Notes: a model not told the origin generated them from the sequence alone. Counted from the stretch's first letter, positions 9,502 through 18,696 are shown. The stretch: DNA of 64,000 bases from Demequina sp. NBRC 110054 (GCF_002090115.1 NZ_BBRK01000004.1:1798001-1862000); one strand, 5' to 3'. Numbers and translations are program-made.

Positions 9502-11037
9502 ATGACAGCGGACAACGTCGTCCCCCCCATCGTCGAGATGACGGGGATCACCATCCGATTCCCCGGCGTCCTCGCGCTCGACCGCGTCGACTTCGCGCTG
9601 CGCCCCGGTGAGGTGCACTCGCTCATGGGCGAGAACGGCGCGGGCAAGTCGACCCTCATCAAGGCACTCACCGGCGTGTATGCGATCGACGCGGGATCGA
9701 TCGTCGTCGCGGGGGAGCGCCAGACCTTCTCGTCCGCGGCCGACGCGCAGGCCGCCGGCATCTCCACGGTGTACCAGGAGGTCAATCTCTGCACGAACCT
9801 CACCGTCGGCGAGAACGTGATGCTCGGCCACGAGCTCCGCCGCGGCAGCGCGATCGACTGGAAGGCCACGCACCGCGCCGCGACCGCGCACCTCGAGGGG
9901 CTCGGGCTCGCGGTCGACCCGCGCACGATGCTCTCGAGCCACTCGATCGCGATCCAGCAGCTGGTCGCCATCAGCCGTGCGATGGTCCTCGACGCGAAGG
10001 TGCTGATCCTCGACGAGCCGACCTCGAGCCTCGACCGCGGAGAGGTCGACCAGCTCTTCGGCGTGATCCGCGACCTGCGTGACAAGGGCGTGGCGATCCT
10101 CTTCGTTTCCCACTTCCTCGACCAGGTCTACGAGATCTCAGACCGCATCACGGTACTGCGCAACGGCGCGCTCGTGGGCGAGTACCCGGTGGCCGAGCTG
10201 CCCAGGGATCTCCTCGTCACCAAGATGATCGGGCGCGAGCTCGACGACCTCGCCGCGATCGCGACCTCGTCGCATCGCGTGATCGATCGCTCGGGCACCC
10301 CGGTGGTCCGCGCCGAGGCGCTCGGCAAGCGAGGTGTGCTCGAACCCGCCGACCTCGAGGTCTACGAGGGTGAGGTCGTCGGCATCGCGGGGCTCCTCGG
10401 CTCGGGGCGCACCGAGCTCGTGAGGCTGCTCTACGGTGCCGACCGCCCGGACTCGGGCGCGATCCAGGTCCACGGCGAGCACGCGAAGGTGCACCAGCCG
10501 CGGCACGCGATCGAGAAGCGCATCTCGTTCTCGTCCGAGAACAGGCGCGAGGAGGGAGTCGTCGCCGACCTCACGGTCGCCGAGAACATCGTCCTGGGGA
10601 TGCAGGCAAGGCTCGGATGGCTGCGCAAGGTGCCGAAGAAGGACCAGGACGCGGTCGTCCAGGAGTACATCGAGGCGCTCGGGGTGCGCCCCGCGAACCC
10701 GAACGCGCTCGTCGGCAACCTCTCGGGGGGCAACCAGCAGAAGGTGCTCCTCGCCCGCTGGCTCGCCACGGCGCCCGAGCTGCTCGTCCTCGACGAGCCC
10801 ACGCGCGGCATCGACGTGGGCGCGAAGGCTGACATCCAGCGGAAGGTCGCCGAGCTCTCGGCTCAGGGACTCTCCGTCATCTTCATCTCCTCGGAGCTCG
10901 AGGAGGTGCTTCGATTGGCGCAAAGGGTGGTGGTCCTGCGGGATCGACGGAAGATCGGAGAGCTCGACTCGTCTGCGACCGATCTCGACGGGCTGATCGA
11001 CTACATCGCCAACGCTGGCGAAGGGAGCGCGGCATGA
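9502..11037 (+). CDS. Sugar ABC transporter ATPase 1, YtfR-like (two nucleotide-binding domains)
   Basis: This 511-residue CUT2-family ATPase has two tandem nucleotide-binding domains. The first has Walker A GENGAGKST (about residues 44-52), a family-typical degenerate signature around SHSIAIQQ, and Walker B VLILDEPTSSLD. The second has the altered P-loop GLLGSGRTEL, a canonical LSGGNQQKVLLARWL signature and LLVLDEPTRGIDVGAK. This asymmetry is normal for RbsA/XylG/YtfR proteins. The stop codon overlaps the start of the first permease by four bases. It should power import together with the permeases at 11034 and 12083. Confidence 0.93.
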   Translation: MTADNVVPPIVEMTGITIRFPGVLALDRVDFALRPGEVHSLMGENGAGKSTLIKALTGVYAIDAGSIVVAGERQTFSSAADAQAAGISTVYQEVNLCTNLTVGENVMLGHELRRGSAIDWKATHRAATAHLEGLGLAVDPRTMLSSHSIAIQQLVAISRAMVLDAKVLILDEPTSSLDRGEVDQLFGVIRDLRDKGVAILFVSHFLDQVYEISDRITVLRNGALVGEYPVAELPRDLLVTKMIGRELDDLAAIATSSHRVIDRSGTPVVRAEALGKRGVLEPADLEVYEGEVVGIAGLLGSGRTELVRLLYGADRPDSGAIQVHGEHAKVHQPRHAIEKRISFSSENRREEGVVADLTVAENIVLGMQARLGWLRKVPKKDQDAVVQEYIEALGVRPANPNALVGNLSGGNQQKVLLARWLATAPELLVLDEPTRGIDVGAKADIQRKVAELSAQGLSVIFISSELEEVLRLAQRVVVLRDRRKIGELDSSATDLDGLIDYIANAGEGSAA

Positions 11038-12086
11038 ACGCGATCATGAAGAGCAGGCTCGTGTGGCCCGCATCGGCGCTGATCCTGCTGATCCTGGTCA
11101 ACACGATCGCCCGGCCTCAGTTCATCAAGGTCACGGTCCGCGACGGGGAGCTCTACGGCGCGCTGATCGACATCCTGCGCAACTCCGCGCCGCTCATGCT
11201 CGTGGCGCTCGGAATGACGATTGTCATCGCCACGCGAGGCATCGACCTCTCGGTCGGGGCCATCATGGCGGTGTCCGGCGCGGTGGCCCTCACCATCATC
11301 GATGGATCGGGCGACCCGGGGAACCTGGCGACCGTGCTGATAGCGGTCGTGGTGGCGCTGCTTGTCTCGCTCGTCCTCGGCGCCTGGAACGGACTGCTCG
11401 TCTCGGTGCTCGGCATCCAACCGATCATCGCGACGCTCGTGCTCATGCTCGCCGGCAGGGGAGTCGCGCTGCTCATCACGGGGGGCTTCATCACCACCGT
11501 GAACTCGGAGCCGTTCTCCTTCATCGCGACGGGCTACCTGGTCGCGCTGCCCTTCGCGTTCCTGATCTCCGTGGCCGCGATCGCGGTCGTCGCGCTGATC
11601 GAGCGCCGCACCGCGCTCGGGGTGCTCACGGAGTCCGTGGGCATCAACCCCGAGGCCAGCCGGCTCGCGGGCGTGCGGTCCCGCGGGATCATCTGGAGTG
11701 CCTACGCGGTCAGCGGCGTCCTCGCGGGGCTCGCGGGCATCGTCTACGCCTCGAACATCCGCGCGGCCGACGCGAACGCCGCGGGTCTCTTCATCGAGCT
11801 GTACGCGATCCTCGCGGTGGTCCTCGGCGGCACGTCTCTCAACGGCGGCAAGTTCTCCCTCGCGGGCACCGTGATCGGCGTGCTGATCATCCAGACGCTC
11901 GAGTCGACGATCCTCTTCCTCGGAGTCCCGTCGGCGCAGAGCCCGGTGTTCTTCGCGATCGTGGTCGTGGTCGTCGTCGTGGCGCAGTCGTCGCGGCTCA
12001 GGAGCGACCTCGCCAGGCTGTTCAGACGTTCCGGGGCCGCAGCGGTCCCGGACCAGGACCGTGAGAAGGCGGAGGTGGCGTCATGA
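11034..12086 (+). CDS. Sugar ABC transporter permease 1, YtfT-like
   Basis: This 350-residue integral membrane protein of the CUT2/BPD_transp_2 family has about 8-10 helices. Typical segments are MLVALGMTIVIATRGIDLSVGAIMAVSGA and the cytoplasmic coupling region with ASRLAGVRSRGIIWSAYAVSG. It overlaps both neighbours by ATGA junctions, so it is translated in a coupled series. It forms the pore as a heterodimer with the permease at 12083. Confidence 0.92.
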   Translation: MNAIMKSRLVWPASALILLILVNTIARPQFIKVTVRDGELYGALIDILRNSAPLMLVALGMTIVIATRGIDLSVGAIMAVSGAVALTIIDGSGDPGNLATVLIAVVVALLVSLVLGAWNGLLVSVLGIQPIIATLVLMLAGRGVALLITGGFITTVNSEPFSFIATGYLVALPFAFLISVAAIAVVALIERRTALGVLTESVGINPEASRLAGVRSRGIIWSAYAVSGVLAGLAGIVYASNIRAADANAAGLFIELYAILAVVLGGTSLNGGKFSLAGTVIGVLIIQTLESTILFLGVPSAQSPVFFAIVVVVVVVAQSSRLRSDLARLFRRSGAAAVPDQDREKAEVAS

Positions 12087-13105
12087 CCGCGACCATCGAA
12101 CGCCCTGCGCTGACCCAGGAGAAGCCGTCGATGCTCAAGACCTTCCTCAGCCGCAACGGCAGCATGATGCCGACCTTCGCGGCGATCCTCATCCTGATCC
12201 TGCTGTTCGTGGGCGCCGAGGCGTTCCTGCGGGGCGACTTCATCACCCCGCGCAACATCTCGGCGCTCCTCCTCGACAACGCGTACCTGCTGGTGCTCGC
12301 TGTCGGCATGACGTTCGTCATCCTCACCGGAGGGATCGACCTGTCCGTCGGCTCGGTGATGGCTTTCACCGGCATCCTCGGCGCGAGGATGCTCGCCGAA
12401 GGTTCGCCCGTGATGGTCGCGGTGCCCGCGATGCTGCTCGGCGGCGCCGCGATCGGCCTGCTGATCGGCATCCTCGTCCAGTACTTCGGGGTGCAGCCGT
12501 TCATCGCGTCGCTCGCGGGGCTGTTCCTCGGCCGCGGCCTCGCGTACATCGTGAGCCTGTCGTCGATCAAGGTCGAGGAGCCCGCGATCCTGTGGCTCCA
12601 GTCGACCAGGATGAGCGTCGCCGGCTGGTACATCACCCCGACGGGGATCATCGCGCTCACGACGGTCGCGATCGCGGCGTTCGTGCTGCACCTCACGCGC
12701 TTCGGCCGCACGATCTACGCGGTCGGAGGCAACGAGCAGTCCGCGCGCCTCATGGGCCTCAAGGTCGGGCGGGTGAAGATCGCGGCCTACACGATCTCGG
12801 GGCTGTGCGCCGGGCTCGCGGGCCTGATCCTCACCGCCTACTCGGGCGCGGGCTACCCCCGCAACGGCATCGGCACGGAGCTGGACGCCATTGCGGCGGT
12901 CGTCATCGGCGGCACGCTACTCACCGGCGGCAGGGGCTACGTGCTCGGGTCGATGGTCGGCGTGTTCGTGTACGGCACCATCAAGACGATCATCTCCTTC
13001 ATGGGCGCCGAGCAGTCCTGGATGCAGATCATCGTCGGCGCGCTGCTGCTGCTGTTCATCGTCATCCAGCGCGCGATCGTCGCCCGCTCGGACGGCCGAC
13101 GATAG
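12083..13105 (+). CDS. Sugar ABC transporter permease 2, YjfF-like
   Basis: This 340-residue CUT2-family permease corresponds to the second subunit of the YtfT/YjfF pair. The core repeats the family motif LAVGMTFVILTGGIDLSVGSVMAFTG, and the coupling segment is GNEQSARLMGLKVGRVKIAAYTISG. Its ATG overlaps the stop of permease 1 (ATGA). The presence of two different permease genes, instead of one forming a homodimer, is the YtfT/YjfF arrangement and supports a furanose-sugar importer. Confidence 0.92.
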   Translation: MTATIERPALTQEKPSMLKTFLSRNGSMMPTFAAILILILLFVGAEAFLRGDFITPRNISALLLDNAYLLVLAVGMTFVILTGGIDLSVGSVMAFTGILGARMLAEGSPVMVAVPAMLLGGAAIGLLIGILVQYFGVQPFIASLAGLFLGRGLAYIVSLSSIKVEEPAILWLQSTRMSVAGWYITPTGIIALTTVAIAAFVLHLTRFGRTIYAVGGNEQSARLMGLKVGRVKIAAYTISGLCAGLAGLILTAYSGAGYPRNGIGTELDAIAAVVIGGTLLTGGRGYVLGSMVGVFVYGTIKTIISFMGAEQSWMQIIVGALLLLFIVIQRAIVARSDGRR

Positions 13106-13140
13106 GGCGTCGGTTGCACGGAGTTCCTGGTCCGCACCCC

Positions 13141-13146
13141 GATAAT
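13141..13146 (+). promoter_or_regulatory. Candidate -10 box for a leaderless transcript of ATPase 2
   Basis: GATAAT at 13141-13146 is followed by six bases and then the GTG start at 13153. That distance puts the expected transcription start on or next to the first base of the start codon. No matching -35 box is obvious; TTGCAC at 13114-13119 is spaced 21 bases away, which is long. Confidence 0.4.
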
Positions 13147-13152
13147 GGGGAT

Positions 13153-14673
13153 GTGGACCAGGAACGTCCCCTTCTCGAGCTCCGAGGCGCGACGGTGCGC
13201 TTCGGAGCCGACGTCGTGCTCGACGAGGTTGACCTGACGCTGCGTCCCGGCGAGGTCCACTCGCTCATGGGGGAGAACGGCGCGGGGAAGTCGACGCTCA
13301 TCAAGGCGATCACGGGCGTCATCCCGATGGATGCAGGGCAGCTGCGCGTCGAGGGTCGGCCGGTGCGGTTCTCGAGCCCCGCCGAGGCGCAGCGCGCGGG
13401 CATCAGCACCGTGTACCAGGAGATCGACCTCCTGCCGAACCTCTCGATCGCGGAGAACATCGGGCTCGGGCGCGAGCGCCGCCGCGCGGGCATGCTCGAC
13501 AGACGCGAGCTGGCCCGGCGTGCCAGGGAGGTGCTGGGCGACCTCGGCCTCGACATCGATCCCGGGCTGATCCTCGGCGCGCAGCCCGTGTCGGTCCAGC
13601 AGCTCGTCGCGATCGCGCGTGCGATCTCGGCCGACGTCAAGGTGCTCGTGCTCGACGAGCCGACCTCGAGCCTCGACCTCGACGAGGTCGGGGAGCTGTT
13701 CAGGGTGATCCGCGAGCTCAAGTCCCGGGGCGTCGCGATCCTGTTCGTGTCGCACTTCCTCGATCAGGTCTACGAGATCTGCGACCGGATCACGGTGCTT
13801 CGCGACGGCATCCACGTCGGCGAGTACCGCACCGATCAGCTGCTTCGCGTCGACCTCGTCCAGAAGATGCTGGGGCAGGAGGGTGCGTCGCTGCGTGAGC
13901 GCGATCCCGCGCCGGCGGCGAAGCCGCCCGGGGACACGGTGCTGAGCGCTCGCGGTCTCACGGTCGGTCGCGGCGTCGAGGCGGCCGATGTCGAGCTCGG
14001 CGCGGGCGAGGTGCTGGGCGTGGCAGGGCTCAGGGGGTCGGGCAGGACGCTCCTGGCGCGAGCGCTGACGGGAGTCACGCGGATCGACGCAGGAGTGATC
14101 CGCATCGAGCAGACCGAGGAGACCCTCGACTCGCCTCGTCGCGCGATGCAGCTCGGGGTGGTCTACGCATCCGAGGACCGCCGCCGCGACGGGATCGTCG
14201 CCGAGATGTCGGTGCTCGACAACATCACGCTCGGGCTCCAGGCCGAGCGGGGCAGCTTCCGGCGGATCTCCCCCGAGCGTCGCCGCGAGCTCGCCGCGAG
14301 CTGGATCGACGCCCTGGGGATCAGGCCGCCCGACCTCGACCGTCCCGCCGGCACCCTCTCGGGAGGCAACCAGCAGAAGGTGCTGCTCGCGCGCCTGCTC
14401 GCGCTCGCGCCGAGAGTCCTCGTGCTCGACGAGCCGACGCGCGGCATCGACGTCGGCTCCAAGGTCGAGGTCCAGCACCTCGTGCGCAGCATGGCCGACA
14501 ACGGGGTGTCCGTGATGTTCATCTCCGCAGAGCTCGAGGAGGTGCTCAACGTGGGCGACCGCGTTGCCGTCATCCGTGACGGTCGCATCGTCGAGACGGT
14601 CGACGCCGGGGCGACGACGATCGACGGGCTGCTCGCGCTCGTCGCGCGGCCGGACGACGAGACGGAGGCGTGA
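13153..14673 (+). CDS. Sugar ABC transporter ATPase 2, paralogue of ATPase 1
   Basis: This 506-residue double ATPase closely resembles the one at 9502: both share RPGEVHSLMGENGAGKSTLI, VLILDEPTSSLD or VLVLDEPTSSLD, and VAILFVSHFLDQVYEI. The second half has GLRGSGRTLL, LSGGNQQKVLLARLL and LDEPTRGIDVGSK. All motifs needed for ATP hydrolysis are intact, so it is not a decayed copy. The GTG start was chosen because it fits the reading frame just before the conserved domain and lies at leaderless distance from GATAAT. A CUT2 importer normally needs one such ATPase, so this one may be an alternative engine, serve an orphan transporter elsewhere, or respond to separate control. Confidence 0.9.
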   Translation: MDQERPLLELRGATVRFGADVVLDEVDLTLRPGEVHSLMGENGAGKSTLIKAITGVIPMDAGQLRVEGRPVRFSSPAEAQRAGISTVYQEIDLLPNLSIAENIGLGRERRRAGMLDRRELARRAREVLGDLGLDIDPGLILGAQPVSVQQLVAIARAISADVKVLVLDEPTSSLDLDEVGELFRVIRELKSRGVAILFVSHFLDQVYEICDRITVLRDGIHVGEYRTDQLLRVDLVQKMLGQEGASLRERDPAPAAKPPGDTVLSARGLTVGRGVEAADVELGAGEVLGVAGLRGSGRTLLARALTGVTRIDAGVIRIEQTEETLDSPRRAMQLGVVYASEDRRRDGIVAEMSVLDNITLGLQAERGSFRRISPERRRELAASWIDALGIRPPDLDRPAGTLSGGNQQKVLLARLLALAPRVLVLDEPTRGIDVGSKVEVQHLVRSMADNGVSVMFISAELEEVLNVGDRVAVIRDGRIVETVDAGATTIDGLLALVARPDDETEA

Positions 14674-14676
14674 CCC

Positions 14677-15696
14677 TTGGCTGAGGACCAGTCCGCGCGC
14701 GCCGCGACGATCTTCGATGTCGCGCGCCTCGCCGGAGTCTCGCACCAGACCGTGTCGCGCGTCCTCAACGACCTGCCGAACGTGCGCCCCGCGACGCAGC
14801 AGCGCGTGCGCGAGGCGATCGCGCAGCTGAACTACAGTCCGTCGCCCGCGGCCCGCGCGCTCGTCACCCGACGCACGCGCACGATCGGCCTCATCACCCC
14901 TGACAACGTCGACTATGGCCCGTCCTCGATCGCGATGCACGTCAACAAGGCCGCGCGCGAGGCGAGGTACAGCGTCGACGCGGTGAGCACGCAGGGATCG
15001 AGCGAGGCTGCGGTCCGCGCGAGCATCGAGGGCCTGCTGAGGCAGCGGGTCGACGCCGTCGTCGTGATCGTCGCGGAGCGTGCGGCCCTCGAGGTCGTGC
15101 GCGCGCTCGACATGTCGGTGCCGCTCGTCGCCTCGGCGGCGAGCCCCCGGCCCAGCACGCGGACGGTGTCGATCGACCAGTACCGGGGAGCCCGCGCCGC
15201 GGTCGCCCACCTCGCGGAGCTCGGGCACACGCGGATCCGGCATATCGCGGGACCCGTCGACGCGCCCGACGCTGCCGAGCGCGGGCGCGGTTGGCGCGAC
15301 GAGCTCGCGGCGCGGCAGCTCGAGACCGTCGAGCCCGAGCACGGTGACTGGAGTGCGGCGAGCGGCTTCGCGCTGGGTCAGCAGCTCGACATCGTGCCTG
15401 GCACGGCAGTGTTCGTCGGCAACGATCAGATGTCGATCGGCCTCATGTCCGCACTGCGCCAGCGCGGCCTGTCCGTGCCGCGCGACGTCAGCATCGTCGG
15501 TTTCGACGACGTGCCCGAGGCGGGGTTCCTGTTCCCCCCGCTCACCACCGTGAGGCAGGACTTCGCCGCGCTCGGGCGCGCGATCGTCCAGAAGGTGCTC
15601 TTCGCGCTCGAGGACGATGCGGAGGAGACGACGGACACGCCCCTTCCCGCGCAGCTCATCGTCAGGGAGTCGACCGGGCCTGTCGACGGCGCGTGA
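14677..15696 (+). CDS. LacI-family transcriptional regulator
   Basis: This 339-residue repressor begins with a LacI-type helix-turn-helix, TIFDVARLAGVSHQTVSRVL (about residues 11-30), and continues with a sugar-binding core (RTRTIGLITPDN, VSIVGFDDVPEAGF). The start is a TTG with GGAGG eight bases upstream; it lies four bases after the ATPase 2 stop, so the two genes are probably co-transcribed. The natural targets are the two lac-type inverted repeats at 8204-8223 and 8307-8321, making the importer operon sugar-inducible. Confidence 0.92.
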   Translation: MAEDQSARAATIFDVARLAGVSHQTVSRVLNDLPNVRPATQQRVREAIAQLNYSPSPAARALVTRRTRTIGLITPDNVDYGPSSIAMHVNKAAREARYSVDAVSTQGSSEAAVRASIEGLLRQRVDAVVVIVAERAALEVVRALDMSVPLVASAASPRPSTRTVSIDQYRGARAAVAHLAELGHTRIRHIAGPVDAPDAAERGRGWRDELAARQLETVEPEHGDWSAASGFALGQQLDIVPGTAVFVGNDQMSIGLMSALRQRGLSVPRDVSIVGFDDVPEAGFLFPPLTTVRQDFAALGRAIVQKVLFALEDDAEETTDTPLPAQLIVRESTGPVDGA

Positions 15697-15758
15697 GGTC
15701 GCCTCCGCCGGGTGCTGCGGCGAGGGGGTGTGCGCGCGGCATCGACGTTCCGGACAGG

Positions 15759-15764
15759 TAGCCT
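15759..15764 (+). promoter_or_regulatory. Candidate -10 box for the GTPase operon
   Basis: TAGCCT fits the TANNNT pattern and lies six bases before an ATG at 15771, the spacing of a leaderless promoter. No good -35 box is visible. Confidence 0.45.
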
Positions 15765-15770
15765 TGTGGC

Positions 15771-15800
15771 ATGGAGCTTAGGCGGGGATACCAGGCATGA
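15771..15800 (+). CDS. Nine-codon leader ORF overlapping the first GTPase gene
   Basis: ATG at 15771 opens a 9-codon frame (MELRRGYQA) whose TGA overlaps the ATG of the GTPase gene in an ATGA junction at 15797-15800. Its start lies six bases after TAGCCT, so the transcript may begin at the ATG itself. Inside the leader ORF, GGCGGGGA (15781-15788) also serves as the GTPase ribosome-binding site. The arrangement suggests that leaderless initiation feeds ribosomes into the GTPase by translational coupling. Expression is inferred, not shown. Confidence 0.4.
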   Translation: MELRRGYQA

Positions 15801-17386
15801 GCATCCGGCCGATCAAGACCTGGTCGTACCCGGGTGCGCTGCTCGACGCCCTTGTCGACACGCGCAGGGTCGTGGCCGCCACTGAGCTCCCGCTTCCCAC
15901 CGGGCACGAGGGCGAGTCCGACCAGCTCATGGAGCAGATGCTCGATCAGCTCGATCACCACCTGATCCCGCGCGTGCGCGAGGAGGCCTCTCCCGCCATC
16001 GTCGTGGTCGCCGGCTCCACCGGTGCTGGAAAGTCGACCGTCGTCAACGCGCTGATGGGCGAGGAGCTCACGCCCTCGGGAGTGCTGCGGCCGACCACGA
16101 AGCGCCCCTACCTGTTCCACCACCCGCTCGACACGCAGCTGCTGAGCGAGGTGGAGCAGCGCGCGAACGTGTACGCGACCGAGGAGATGCCGCGCGGCCT
16201 CGCTCTCGTCGACAGCCCCGACCTCGACTCGGTGTCGGGTGAGAACCGGGAGGTCGCGCACGAGCTGCTCGAGACCGCGGACCTGTGGCTGTTCGTCACG
16301 ACCGCGGCGCGCTACGGCGACGCGGTGCCGTGGGAGGCGCTGCGCACCGGAGCCGAGCGAGGCGCTTCGATCGCGATCGTCCTCAACCGCGTGACCGTCG
16401 ACGTCGCCGCCCAGGTGCGTCGCGACCTCGTGGAGCGCCTCCAGCAGGAGGGGCTCGAGGGGCTGCCGCTGTTCGTCATCCCCGAGGACCCGGAGGGTCG
16501 CGGCAAGGTGCCGCGCGACGTCGTCGGCTCGCTCGCGCGCTGGCTCGAGTCCGTCGCGGCCGCCTCCGCCGAGGCGATCGTCGAGCGCACCCTCCACGGC
16601 GCCGCCGAGTCCCTCAAGGAGTGGCTCGAGCGTCTCGCCGAGATCATGGACGACCAGGCCGCCGCGGCGAAGGAGGTCCGCTCCGAGGTGCGACGCTGCG
16701 CCGCCCAGGCCGACGCCAAGGGTGGCGACACCTGGTACCTGGGGATCCCCACATCGTCCCTGTCCTCCCGCTGGGAGCAGGCGGCGAGCGAGGGCGGTGA
16801 CCTGTTCCGGCTGCGCCGCTCGGCGTGGTCCAAGCGCAGGGTCGCGCGCGAGCGTCGCGACGCGGTGCTGACGCCGATGCGGCGCGAGATCACGGAGGCA
16901 GTCGAGGCCTTCCTGGTGCTCGCCGCCTCGGATGCGTCCGACGCGATGGTGGCCGCCCTCACCGACGTGGGCGAGGGGCCCGGTCCGTGGCTTGCCGCAC
17001 AGCGTGACCCGCGCGACGCGCGCGCGACCCGCGAGCGTCACGCCGCGGATGCCACCCGCGCCTGGCTCGACCGCGTGGACGAGCTCGCTTCCTCGCTACC
17101 GGGAGCGCAGCGCGCGGGCGACCTCATCGGCACCCAGGGCCTGTCGACCGCGCTCGCGTCCGCCGCGCTCGGCGTCGAGGGCGCGCGCACTTTCCTCACG
17201 GTCGCGTGCTCCGGCTCGATCAACGAGCAGTCCGAGGAGGCCCGCGCCGAGCTCACCGCGGCGCGCAAGTTCGTCATCAACAAGGAGGCTCTCGACATGA
17301 TGAAGCCGACCGACGTGACGGCGCTCCTGCCCGAGGCCTCCTCGAAGGTGCGGCTGCGCCGGGCGGAGCTGCGAGGCCTGCTATGA
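15797..17386 (+). CDS. Dynamin-like/TRAFAC GTPase, first of a coupled pair
   Basis: The 529-residue protein has a P-loop GSTGAGKST (about residues 74-82), a G3 motif DSPDLDS and a G4-like LNRV, followed by a long helical region rich in Arg, Ala and Glu. This is the layout of bacterial dynamin-like or YfjP-type GTPases, which act on membranes. No convincing transmembrane helix was seen, though a weakly hydrophobic stretch lies near the C-terminus. The gene is tightly coupled to the second GTPase at 17383 by ATGA. In actinobacteria paired dynamin-like proteins (DynA/DynB in Streptomyces) work together in septation; the parallel here is by arrangement, not by clear homology. Confidence 0.75.
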   Translation: MSIRPIKTWSYPGALLDALVDTRRVVAATELPLPTGHEGESDQLMEQMLDQLDHHLIPRVREEASPAIVVVAGSTGAGKSTVVNALMGEELTPSGVLRPTTKRPYLFHHPLDTQLLSEVEQRANVYATEEMPRGLALVDSPDLDSVSGENREVAHELLETADLWLFVTTAARYGDAVPWEALRTGAERGASIAIVLNRVTVDVAAQVRRDLVERLQQEGLEGLPLFVIPEDPEGRGKVPRDVVGSLARWLESVAAASAEAIVERTLHGAAESLKEWLERLAEIMDDQAAAAKEVRSEVRRCAAQADAKGGDTWYLGIPTSSLSSRWEQAASEGGDLFRLRRSAWSKRRVARERRDAVLTPMRREITEAVEAFLVLAASDASDAMVAALTDVGEGPGPWLAAQRDPRDARATRERHAADATRAWLDRVDELASSLPGAQRAGDLIGTQGLSTALASAALGVEGARTFLTVACSGSINEQSEEARAELTAARKFVINKEALDMMKPTDVTALLPEASSKVRLRRAELRGLL

Positions 17387-18696
17387 GCCCCACGTTCAAG
17401 GACGTGCCGGTGCGCACCGAGACCCGCGCGCTCAAGGAGCGCGTCGACCGGCTGCGCGCCTCGATGGAGTGGGCGGCCGACGCCATCCCACGCGATGTCC
17501 GCGACGAGGTGCGCGAGACGATCGGGCGCTGCGACGAGCGGCTCGACCTCGGGGTCGACTGGACGATCGTGGCCCTCGCTGGGGGCACGGGGTCCGGCAA
17601 GTCGACGCTGTTCAACGCGCTCGTCGGCTCCGACTTCGCGGTGCCCGGGGTGACCAGGCCGACCACCTCCCACGCGTCCGCGGCCGTGTTCTCCCACGGT
17701 GCGCACCCCCTCCTCGACTGGCTCGGCGTGCGCGAGGAGCATCGCTACCACGTGCCGCAGCCGCCCGAGGAGCTGCATGGACTCGTCCTGCTCGACCTAC
17801 CCGACCACGACTCGATCAATGGCTCGAACAGGGATGTCGTGGACCTCGTGGTGCCCCTGGCCGACCTGATCATCTGGGTAGTCGATCCGCAGAAGTATGC
17901 GGACCACGCGATCCACTCGGCGTACATCCAGACCGCGTCCGTGCACGGGCAGCCCTCGCTCATGGTGCTCAACCAGACCGATCGGCTCGCCGAGGGCGAC
18001 GACTGGAAGATCATCGAGGACCTCCAGCGACTGCTCGGGGACGAGGGCCTGCCCGACGTGCCCGTGATGCCGCTGAGCGCGCGCACCGGTCGCGGCGTCG
18101 AGCACCTCAAGGCCGAGCTCGCCGGAGCCGTCGAGTCGGGCTCGATCGCGGCCGAGGCCGTGCGCGCTGACCTGGTCGCCGCGGGCAAGGCGCTCGCGCG
18201 GGCGCTCGCCCAGGACGCCGAGCCCGCGCTGCCGGACAAGCGCGAGGTGACTGACGCGCTCGCGCGCCTGTCGGGCGTGGACGCCCGCGCTCACGCCGCC
18301 GGGGCCGTCGCCTCCGGCAGGGCCAAGCATGTGCCCGAGCTCGTGCCGCTGGGACTCGCCTCTGTGGAGCGGGAGCGGCTCGACTGGATCGACGCGGCCT
18401 CCAATGGCCTCCCGCTCACGTGGCGCCACGTCATCGCCGACACGGTCGCGAGCGGCGAGGAGCTCGCGGAGGCGCTCAACCGCGAGCTTGCGGAGGCCGA
18501 GTGGCCCGAGGTCGAGGGGCCGTCGGGATTCGGCGGGTGGATGTCTCGCCCGGTGCGCGGCGCGTCCGCGTCGAAGGCCGCGATGGCAGTCGGGCACGAC
18601 GCGGTCGCGCGCGTGGTGCGCGACTCGCTCGTCGAGCCGACGATCAGGATCCACCAGGCGTATCGCAACCTCGACGAGCTGACGCGGCTCGAGTAG
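17383..18696 (+). CDS. Era/YfjP-like GTPase, second of a coupled pair
   Basis: This 437-residue GTPase has P-loop GGTGSGKST (about residues 67-75), a G3 motif DLPDHDS and a canonical G4 motif NQTD, so nucleotide binding should be guanine-specific. Between G1 and G3 lies a G2-like TRPTTSHAS. The C-terminal half is helical. The ATG overlaps the stop codon of the upstream GTPase, implying equal production and a likely heteromeric complex. The first partner has a weaker G4, so this subunit may be the more active switch; that is inference. Confidence 0.78.
   Translation: MSPTFKDVPVRTETRALKERVDRLRASMEWAADAIPRDVRDEVRETIGRCDERLDLGVDWTIVALAGGTGSGKSTLFNALVGSDFAVPGVTRPTTSHASAAVFSHGAHPLLDWLGVREEHRYHVPQPPEELHGLVLLDLPDHDSINGSNRDVVDLVVPLADLIIWVVDPQKYADHAIHSAYIQTASVHGQPSLMVLNQTDRLAEGDDWKIIEDLQRLLGDEGLPDVPVMPLSARTGRGVEHLKAELAGAVESGSIAAEAVRADLVAAGKALARALAQDAEPALPDKREVTDALARLSGVDARAHAAGAVASGRAKHVPELVPLGLASVERERLDWIDAASNGLPLTWRHVIADTVASGEELAEALNRELAEAEWPEVEGPSGFGGWMSRPVRGASASKAAMAVGHDAVARVVRDSLVEPTIRIHQAYRNLDELTRLE

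Noticed and set aside
12061..13152. An N-terminal extension of ATPase 2 running back through permease 2
   Set aside because: The extra codons overlap the permease in another frame and show shadow composition; the conserved domain begins just after the GTG at 13153.
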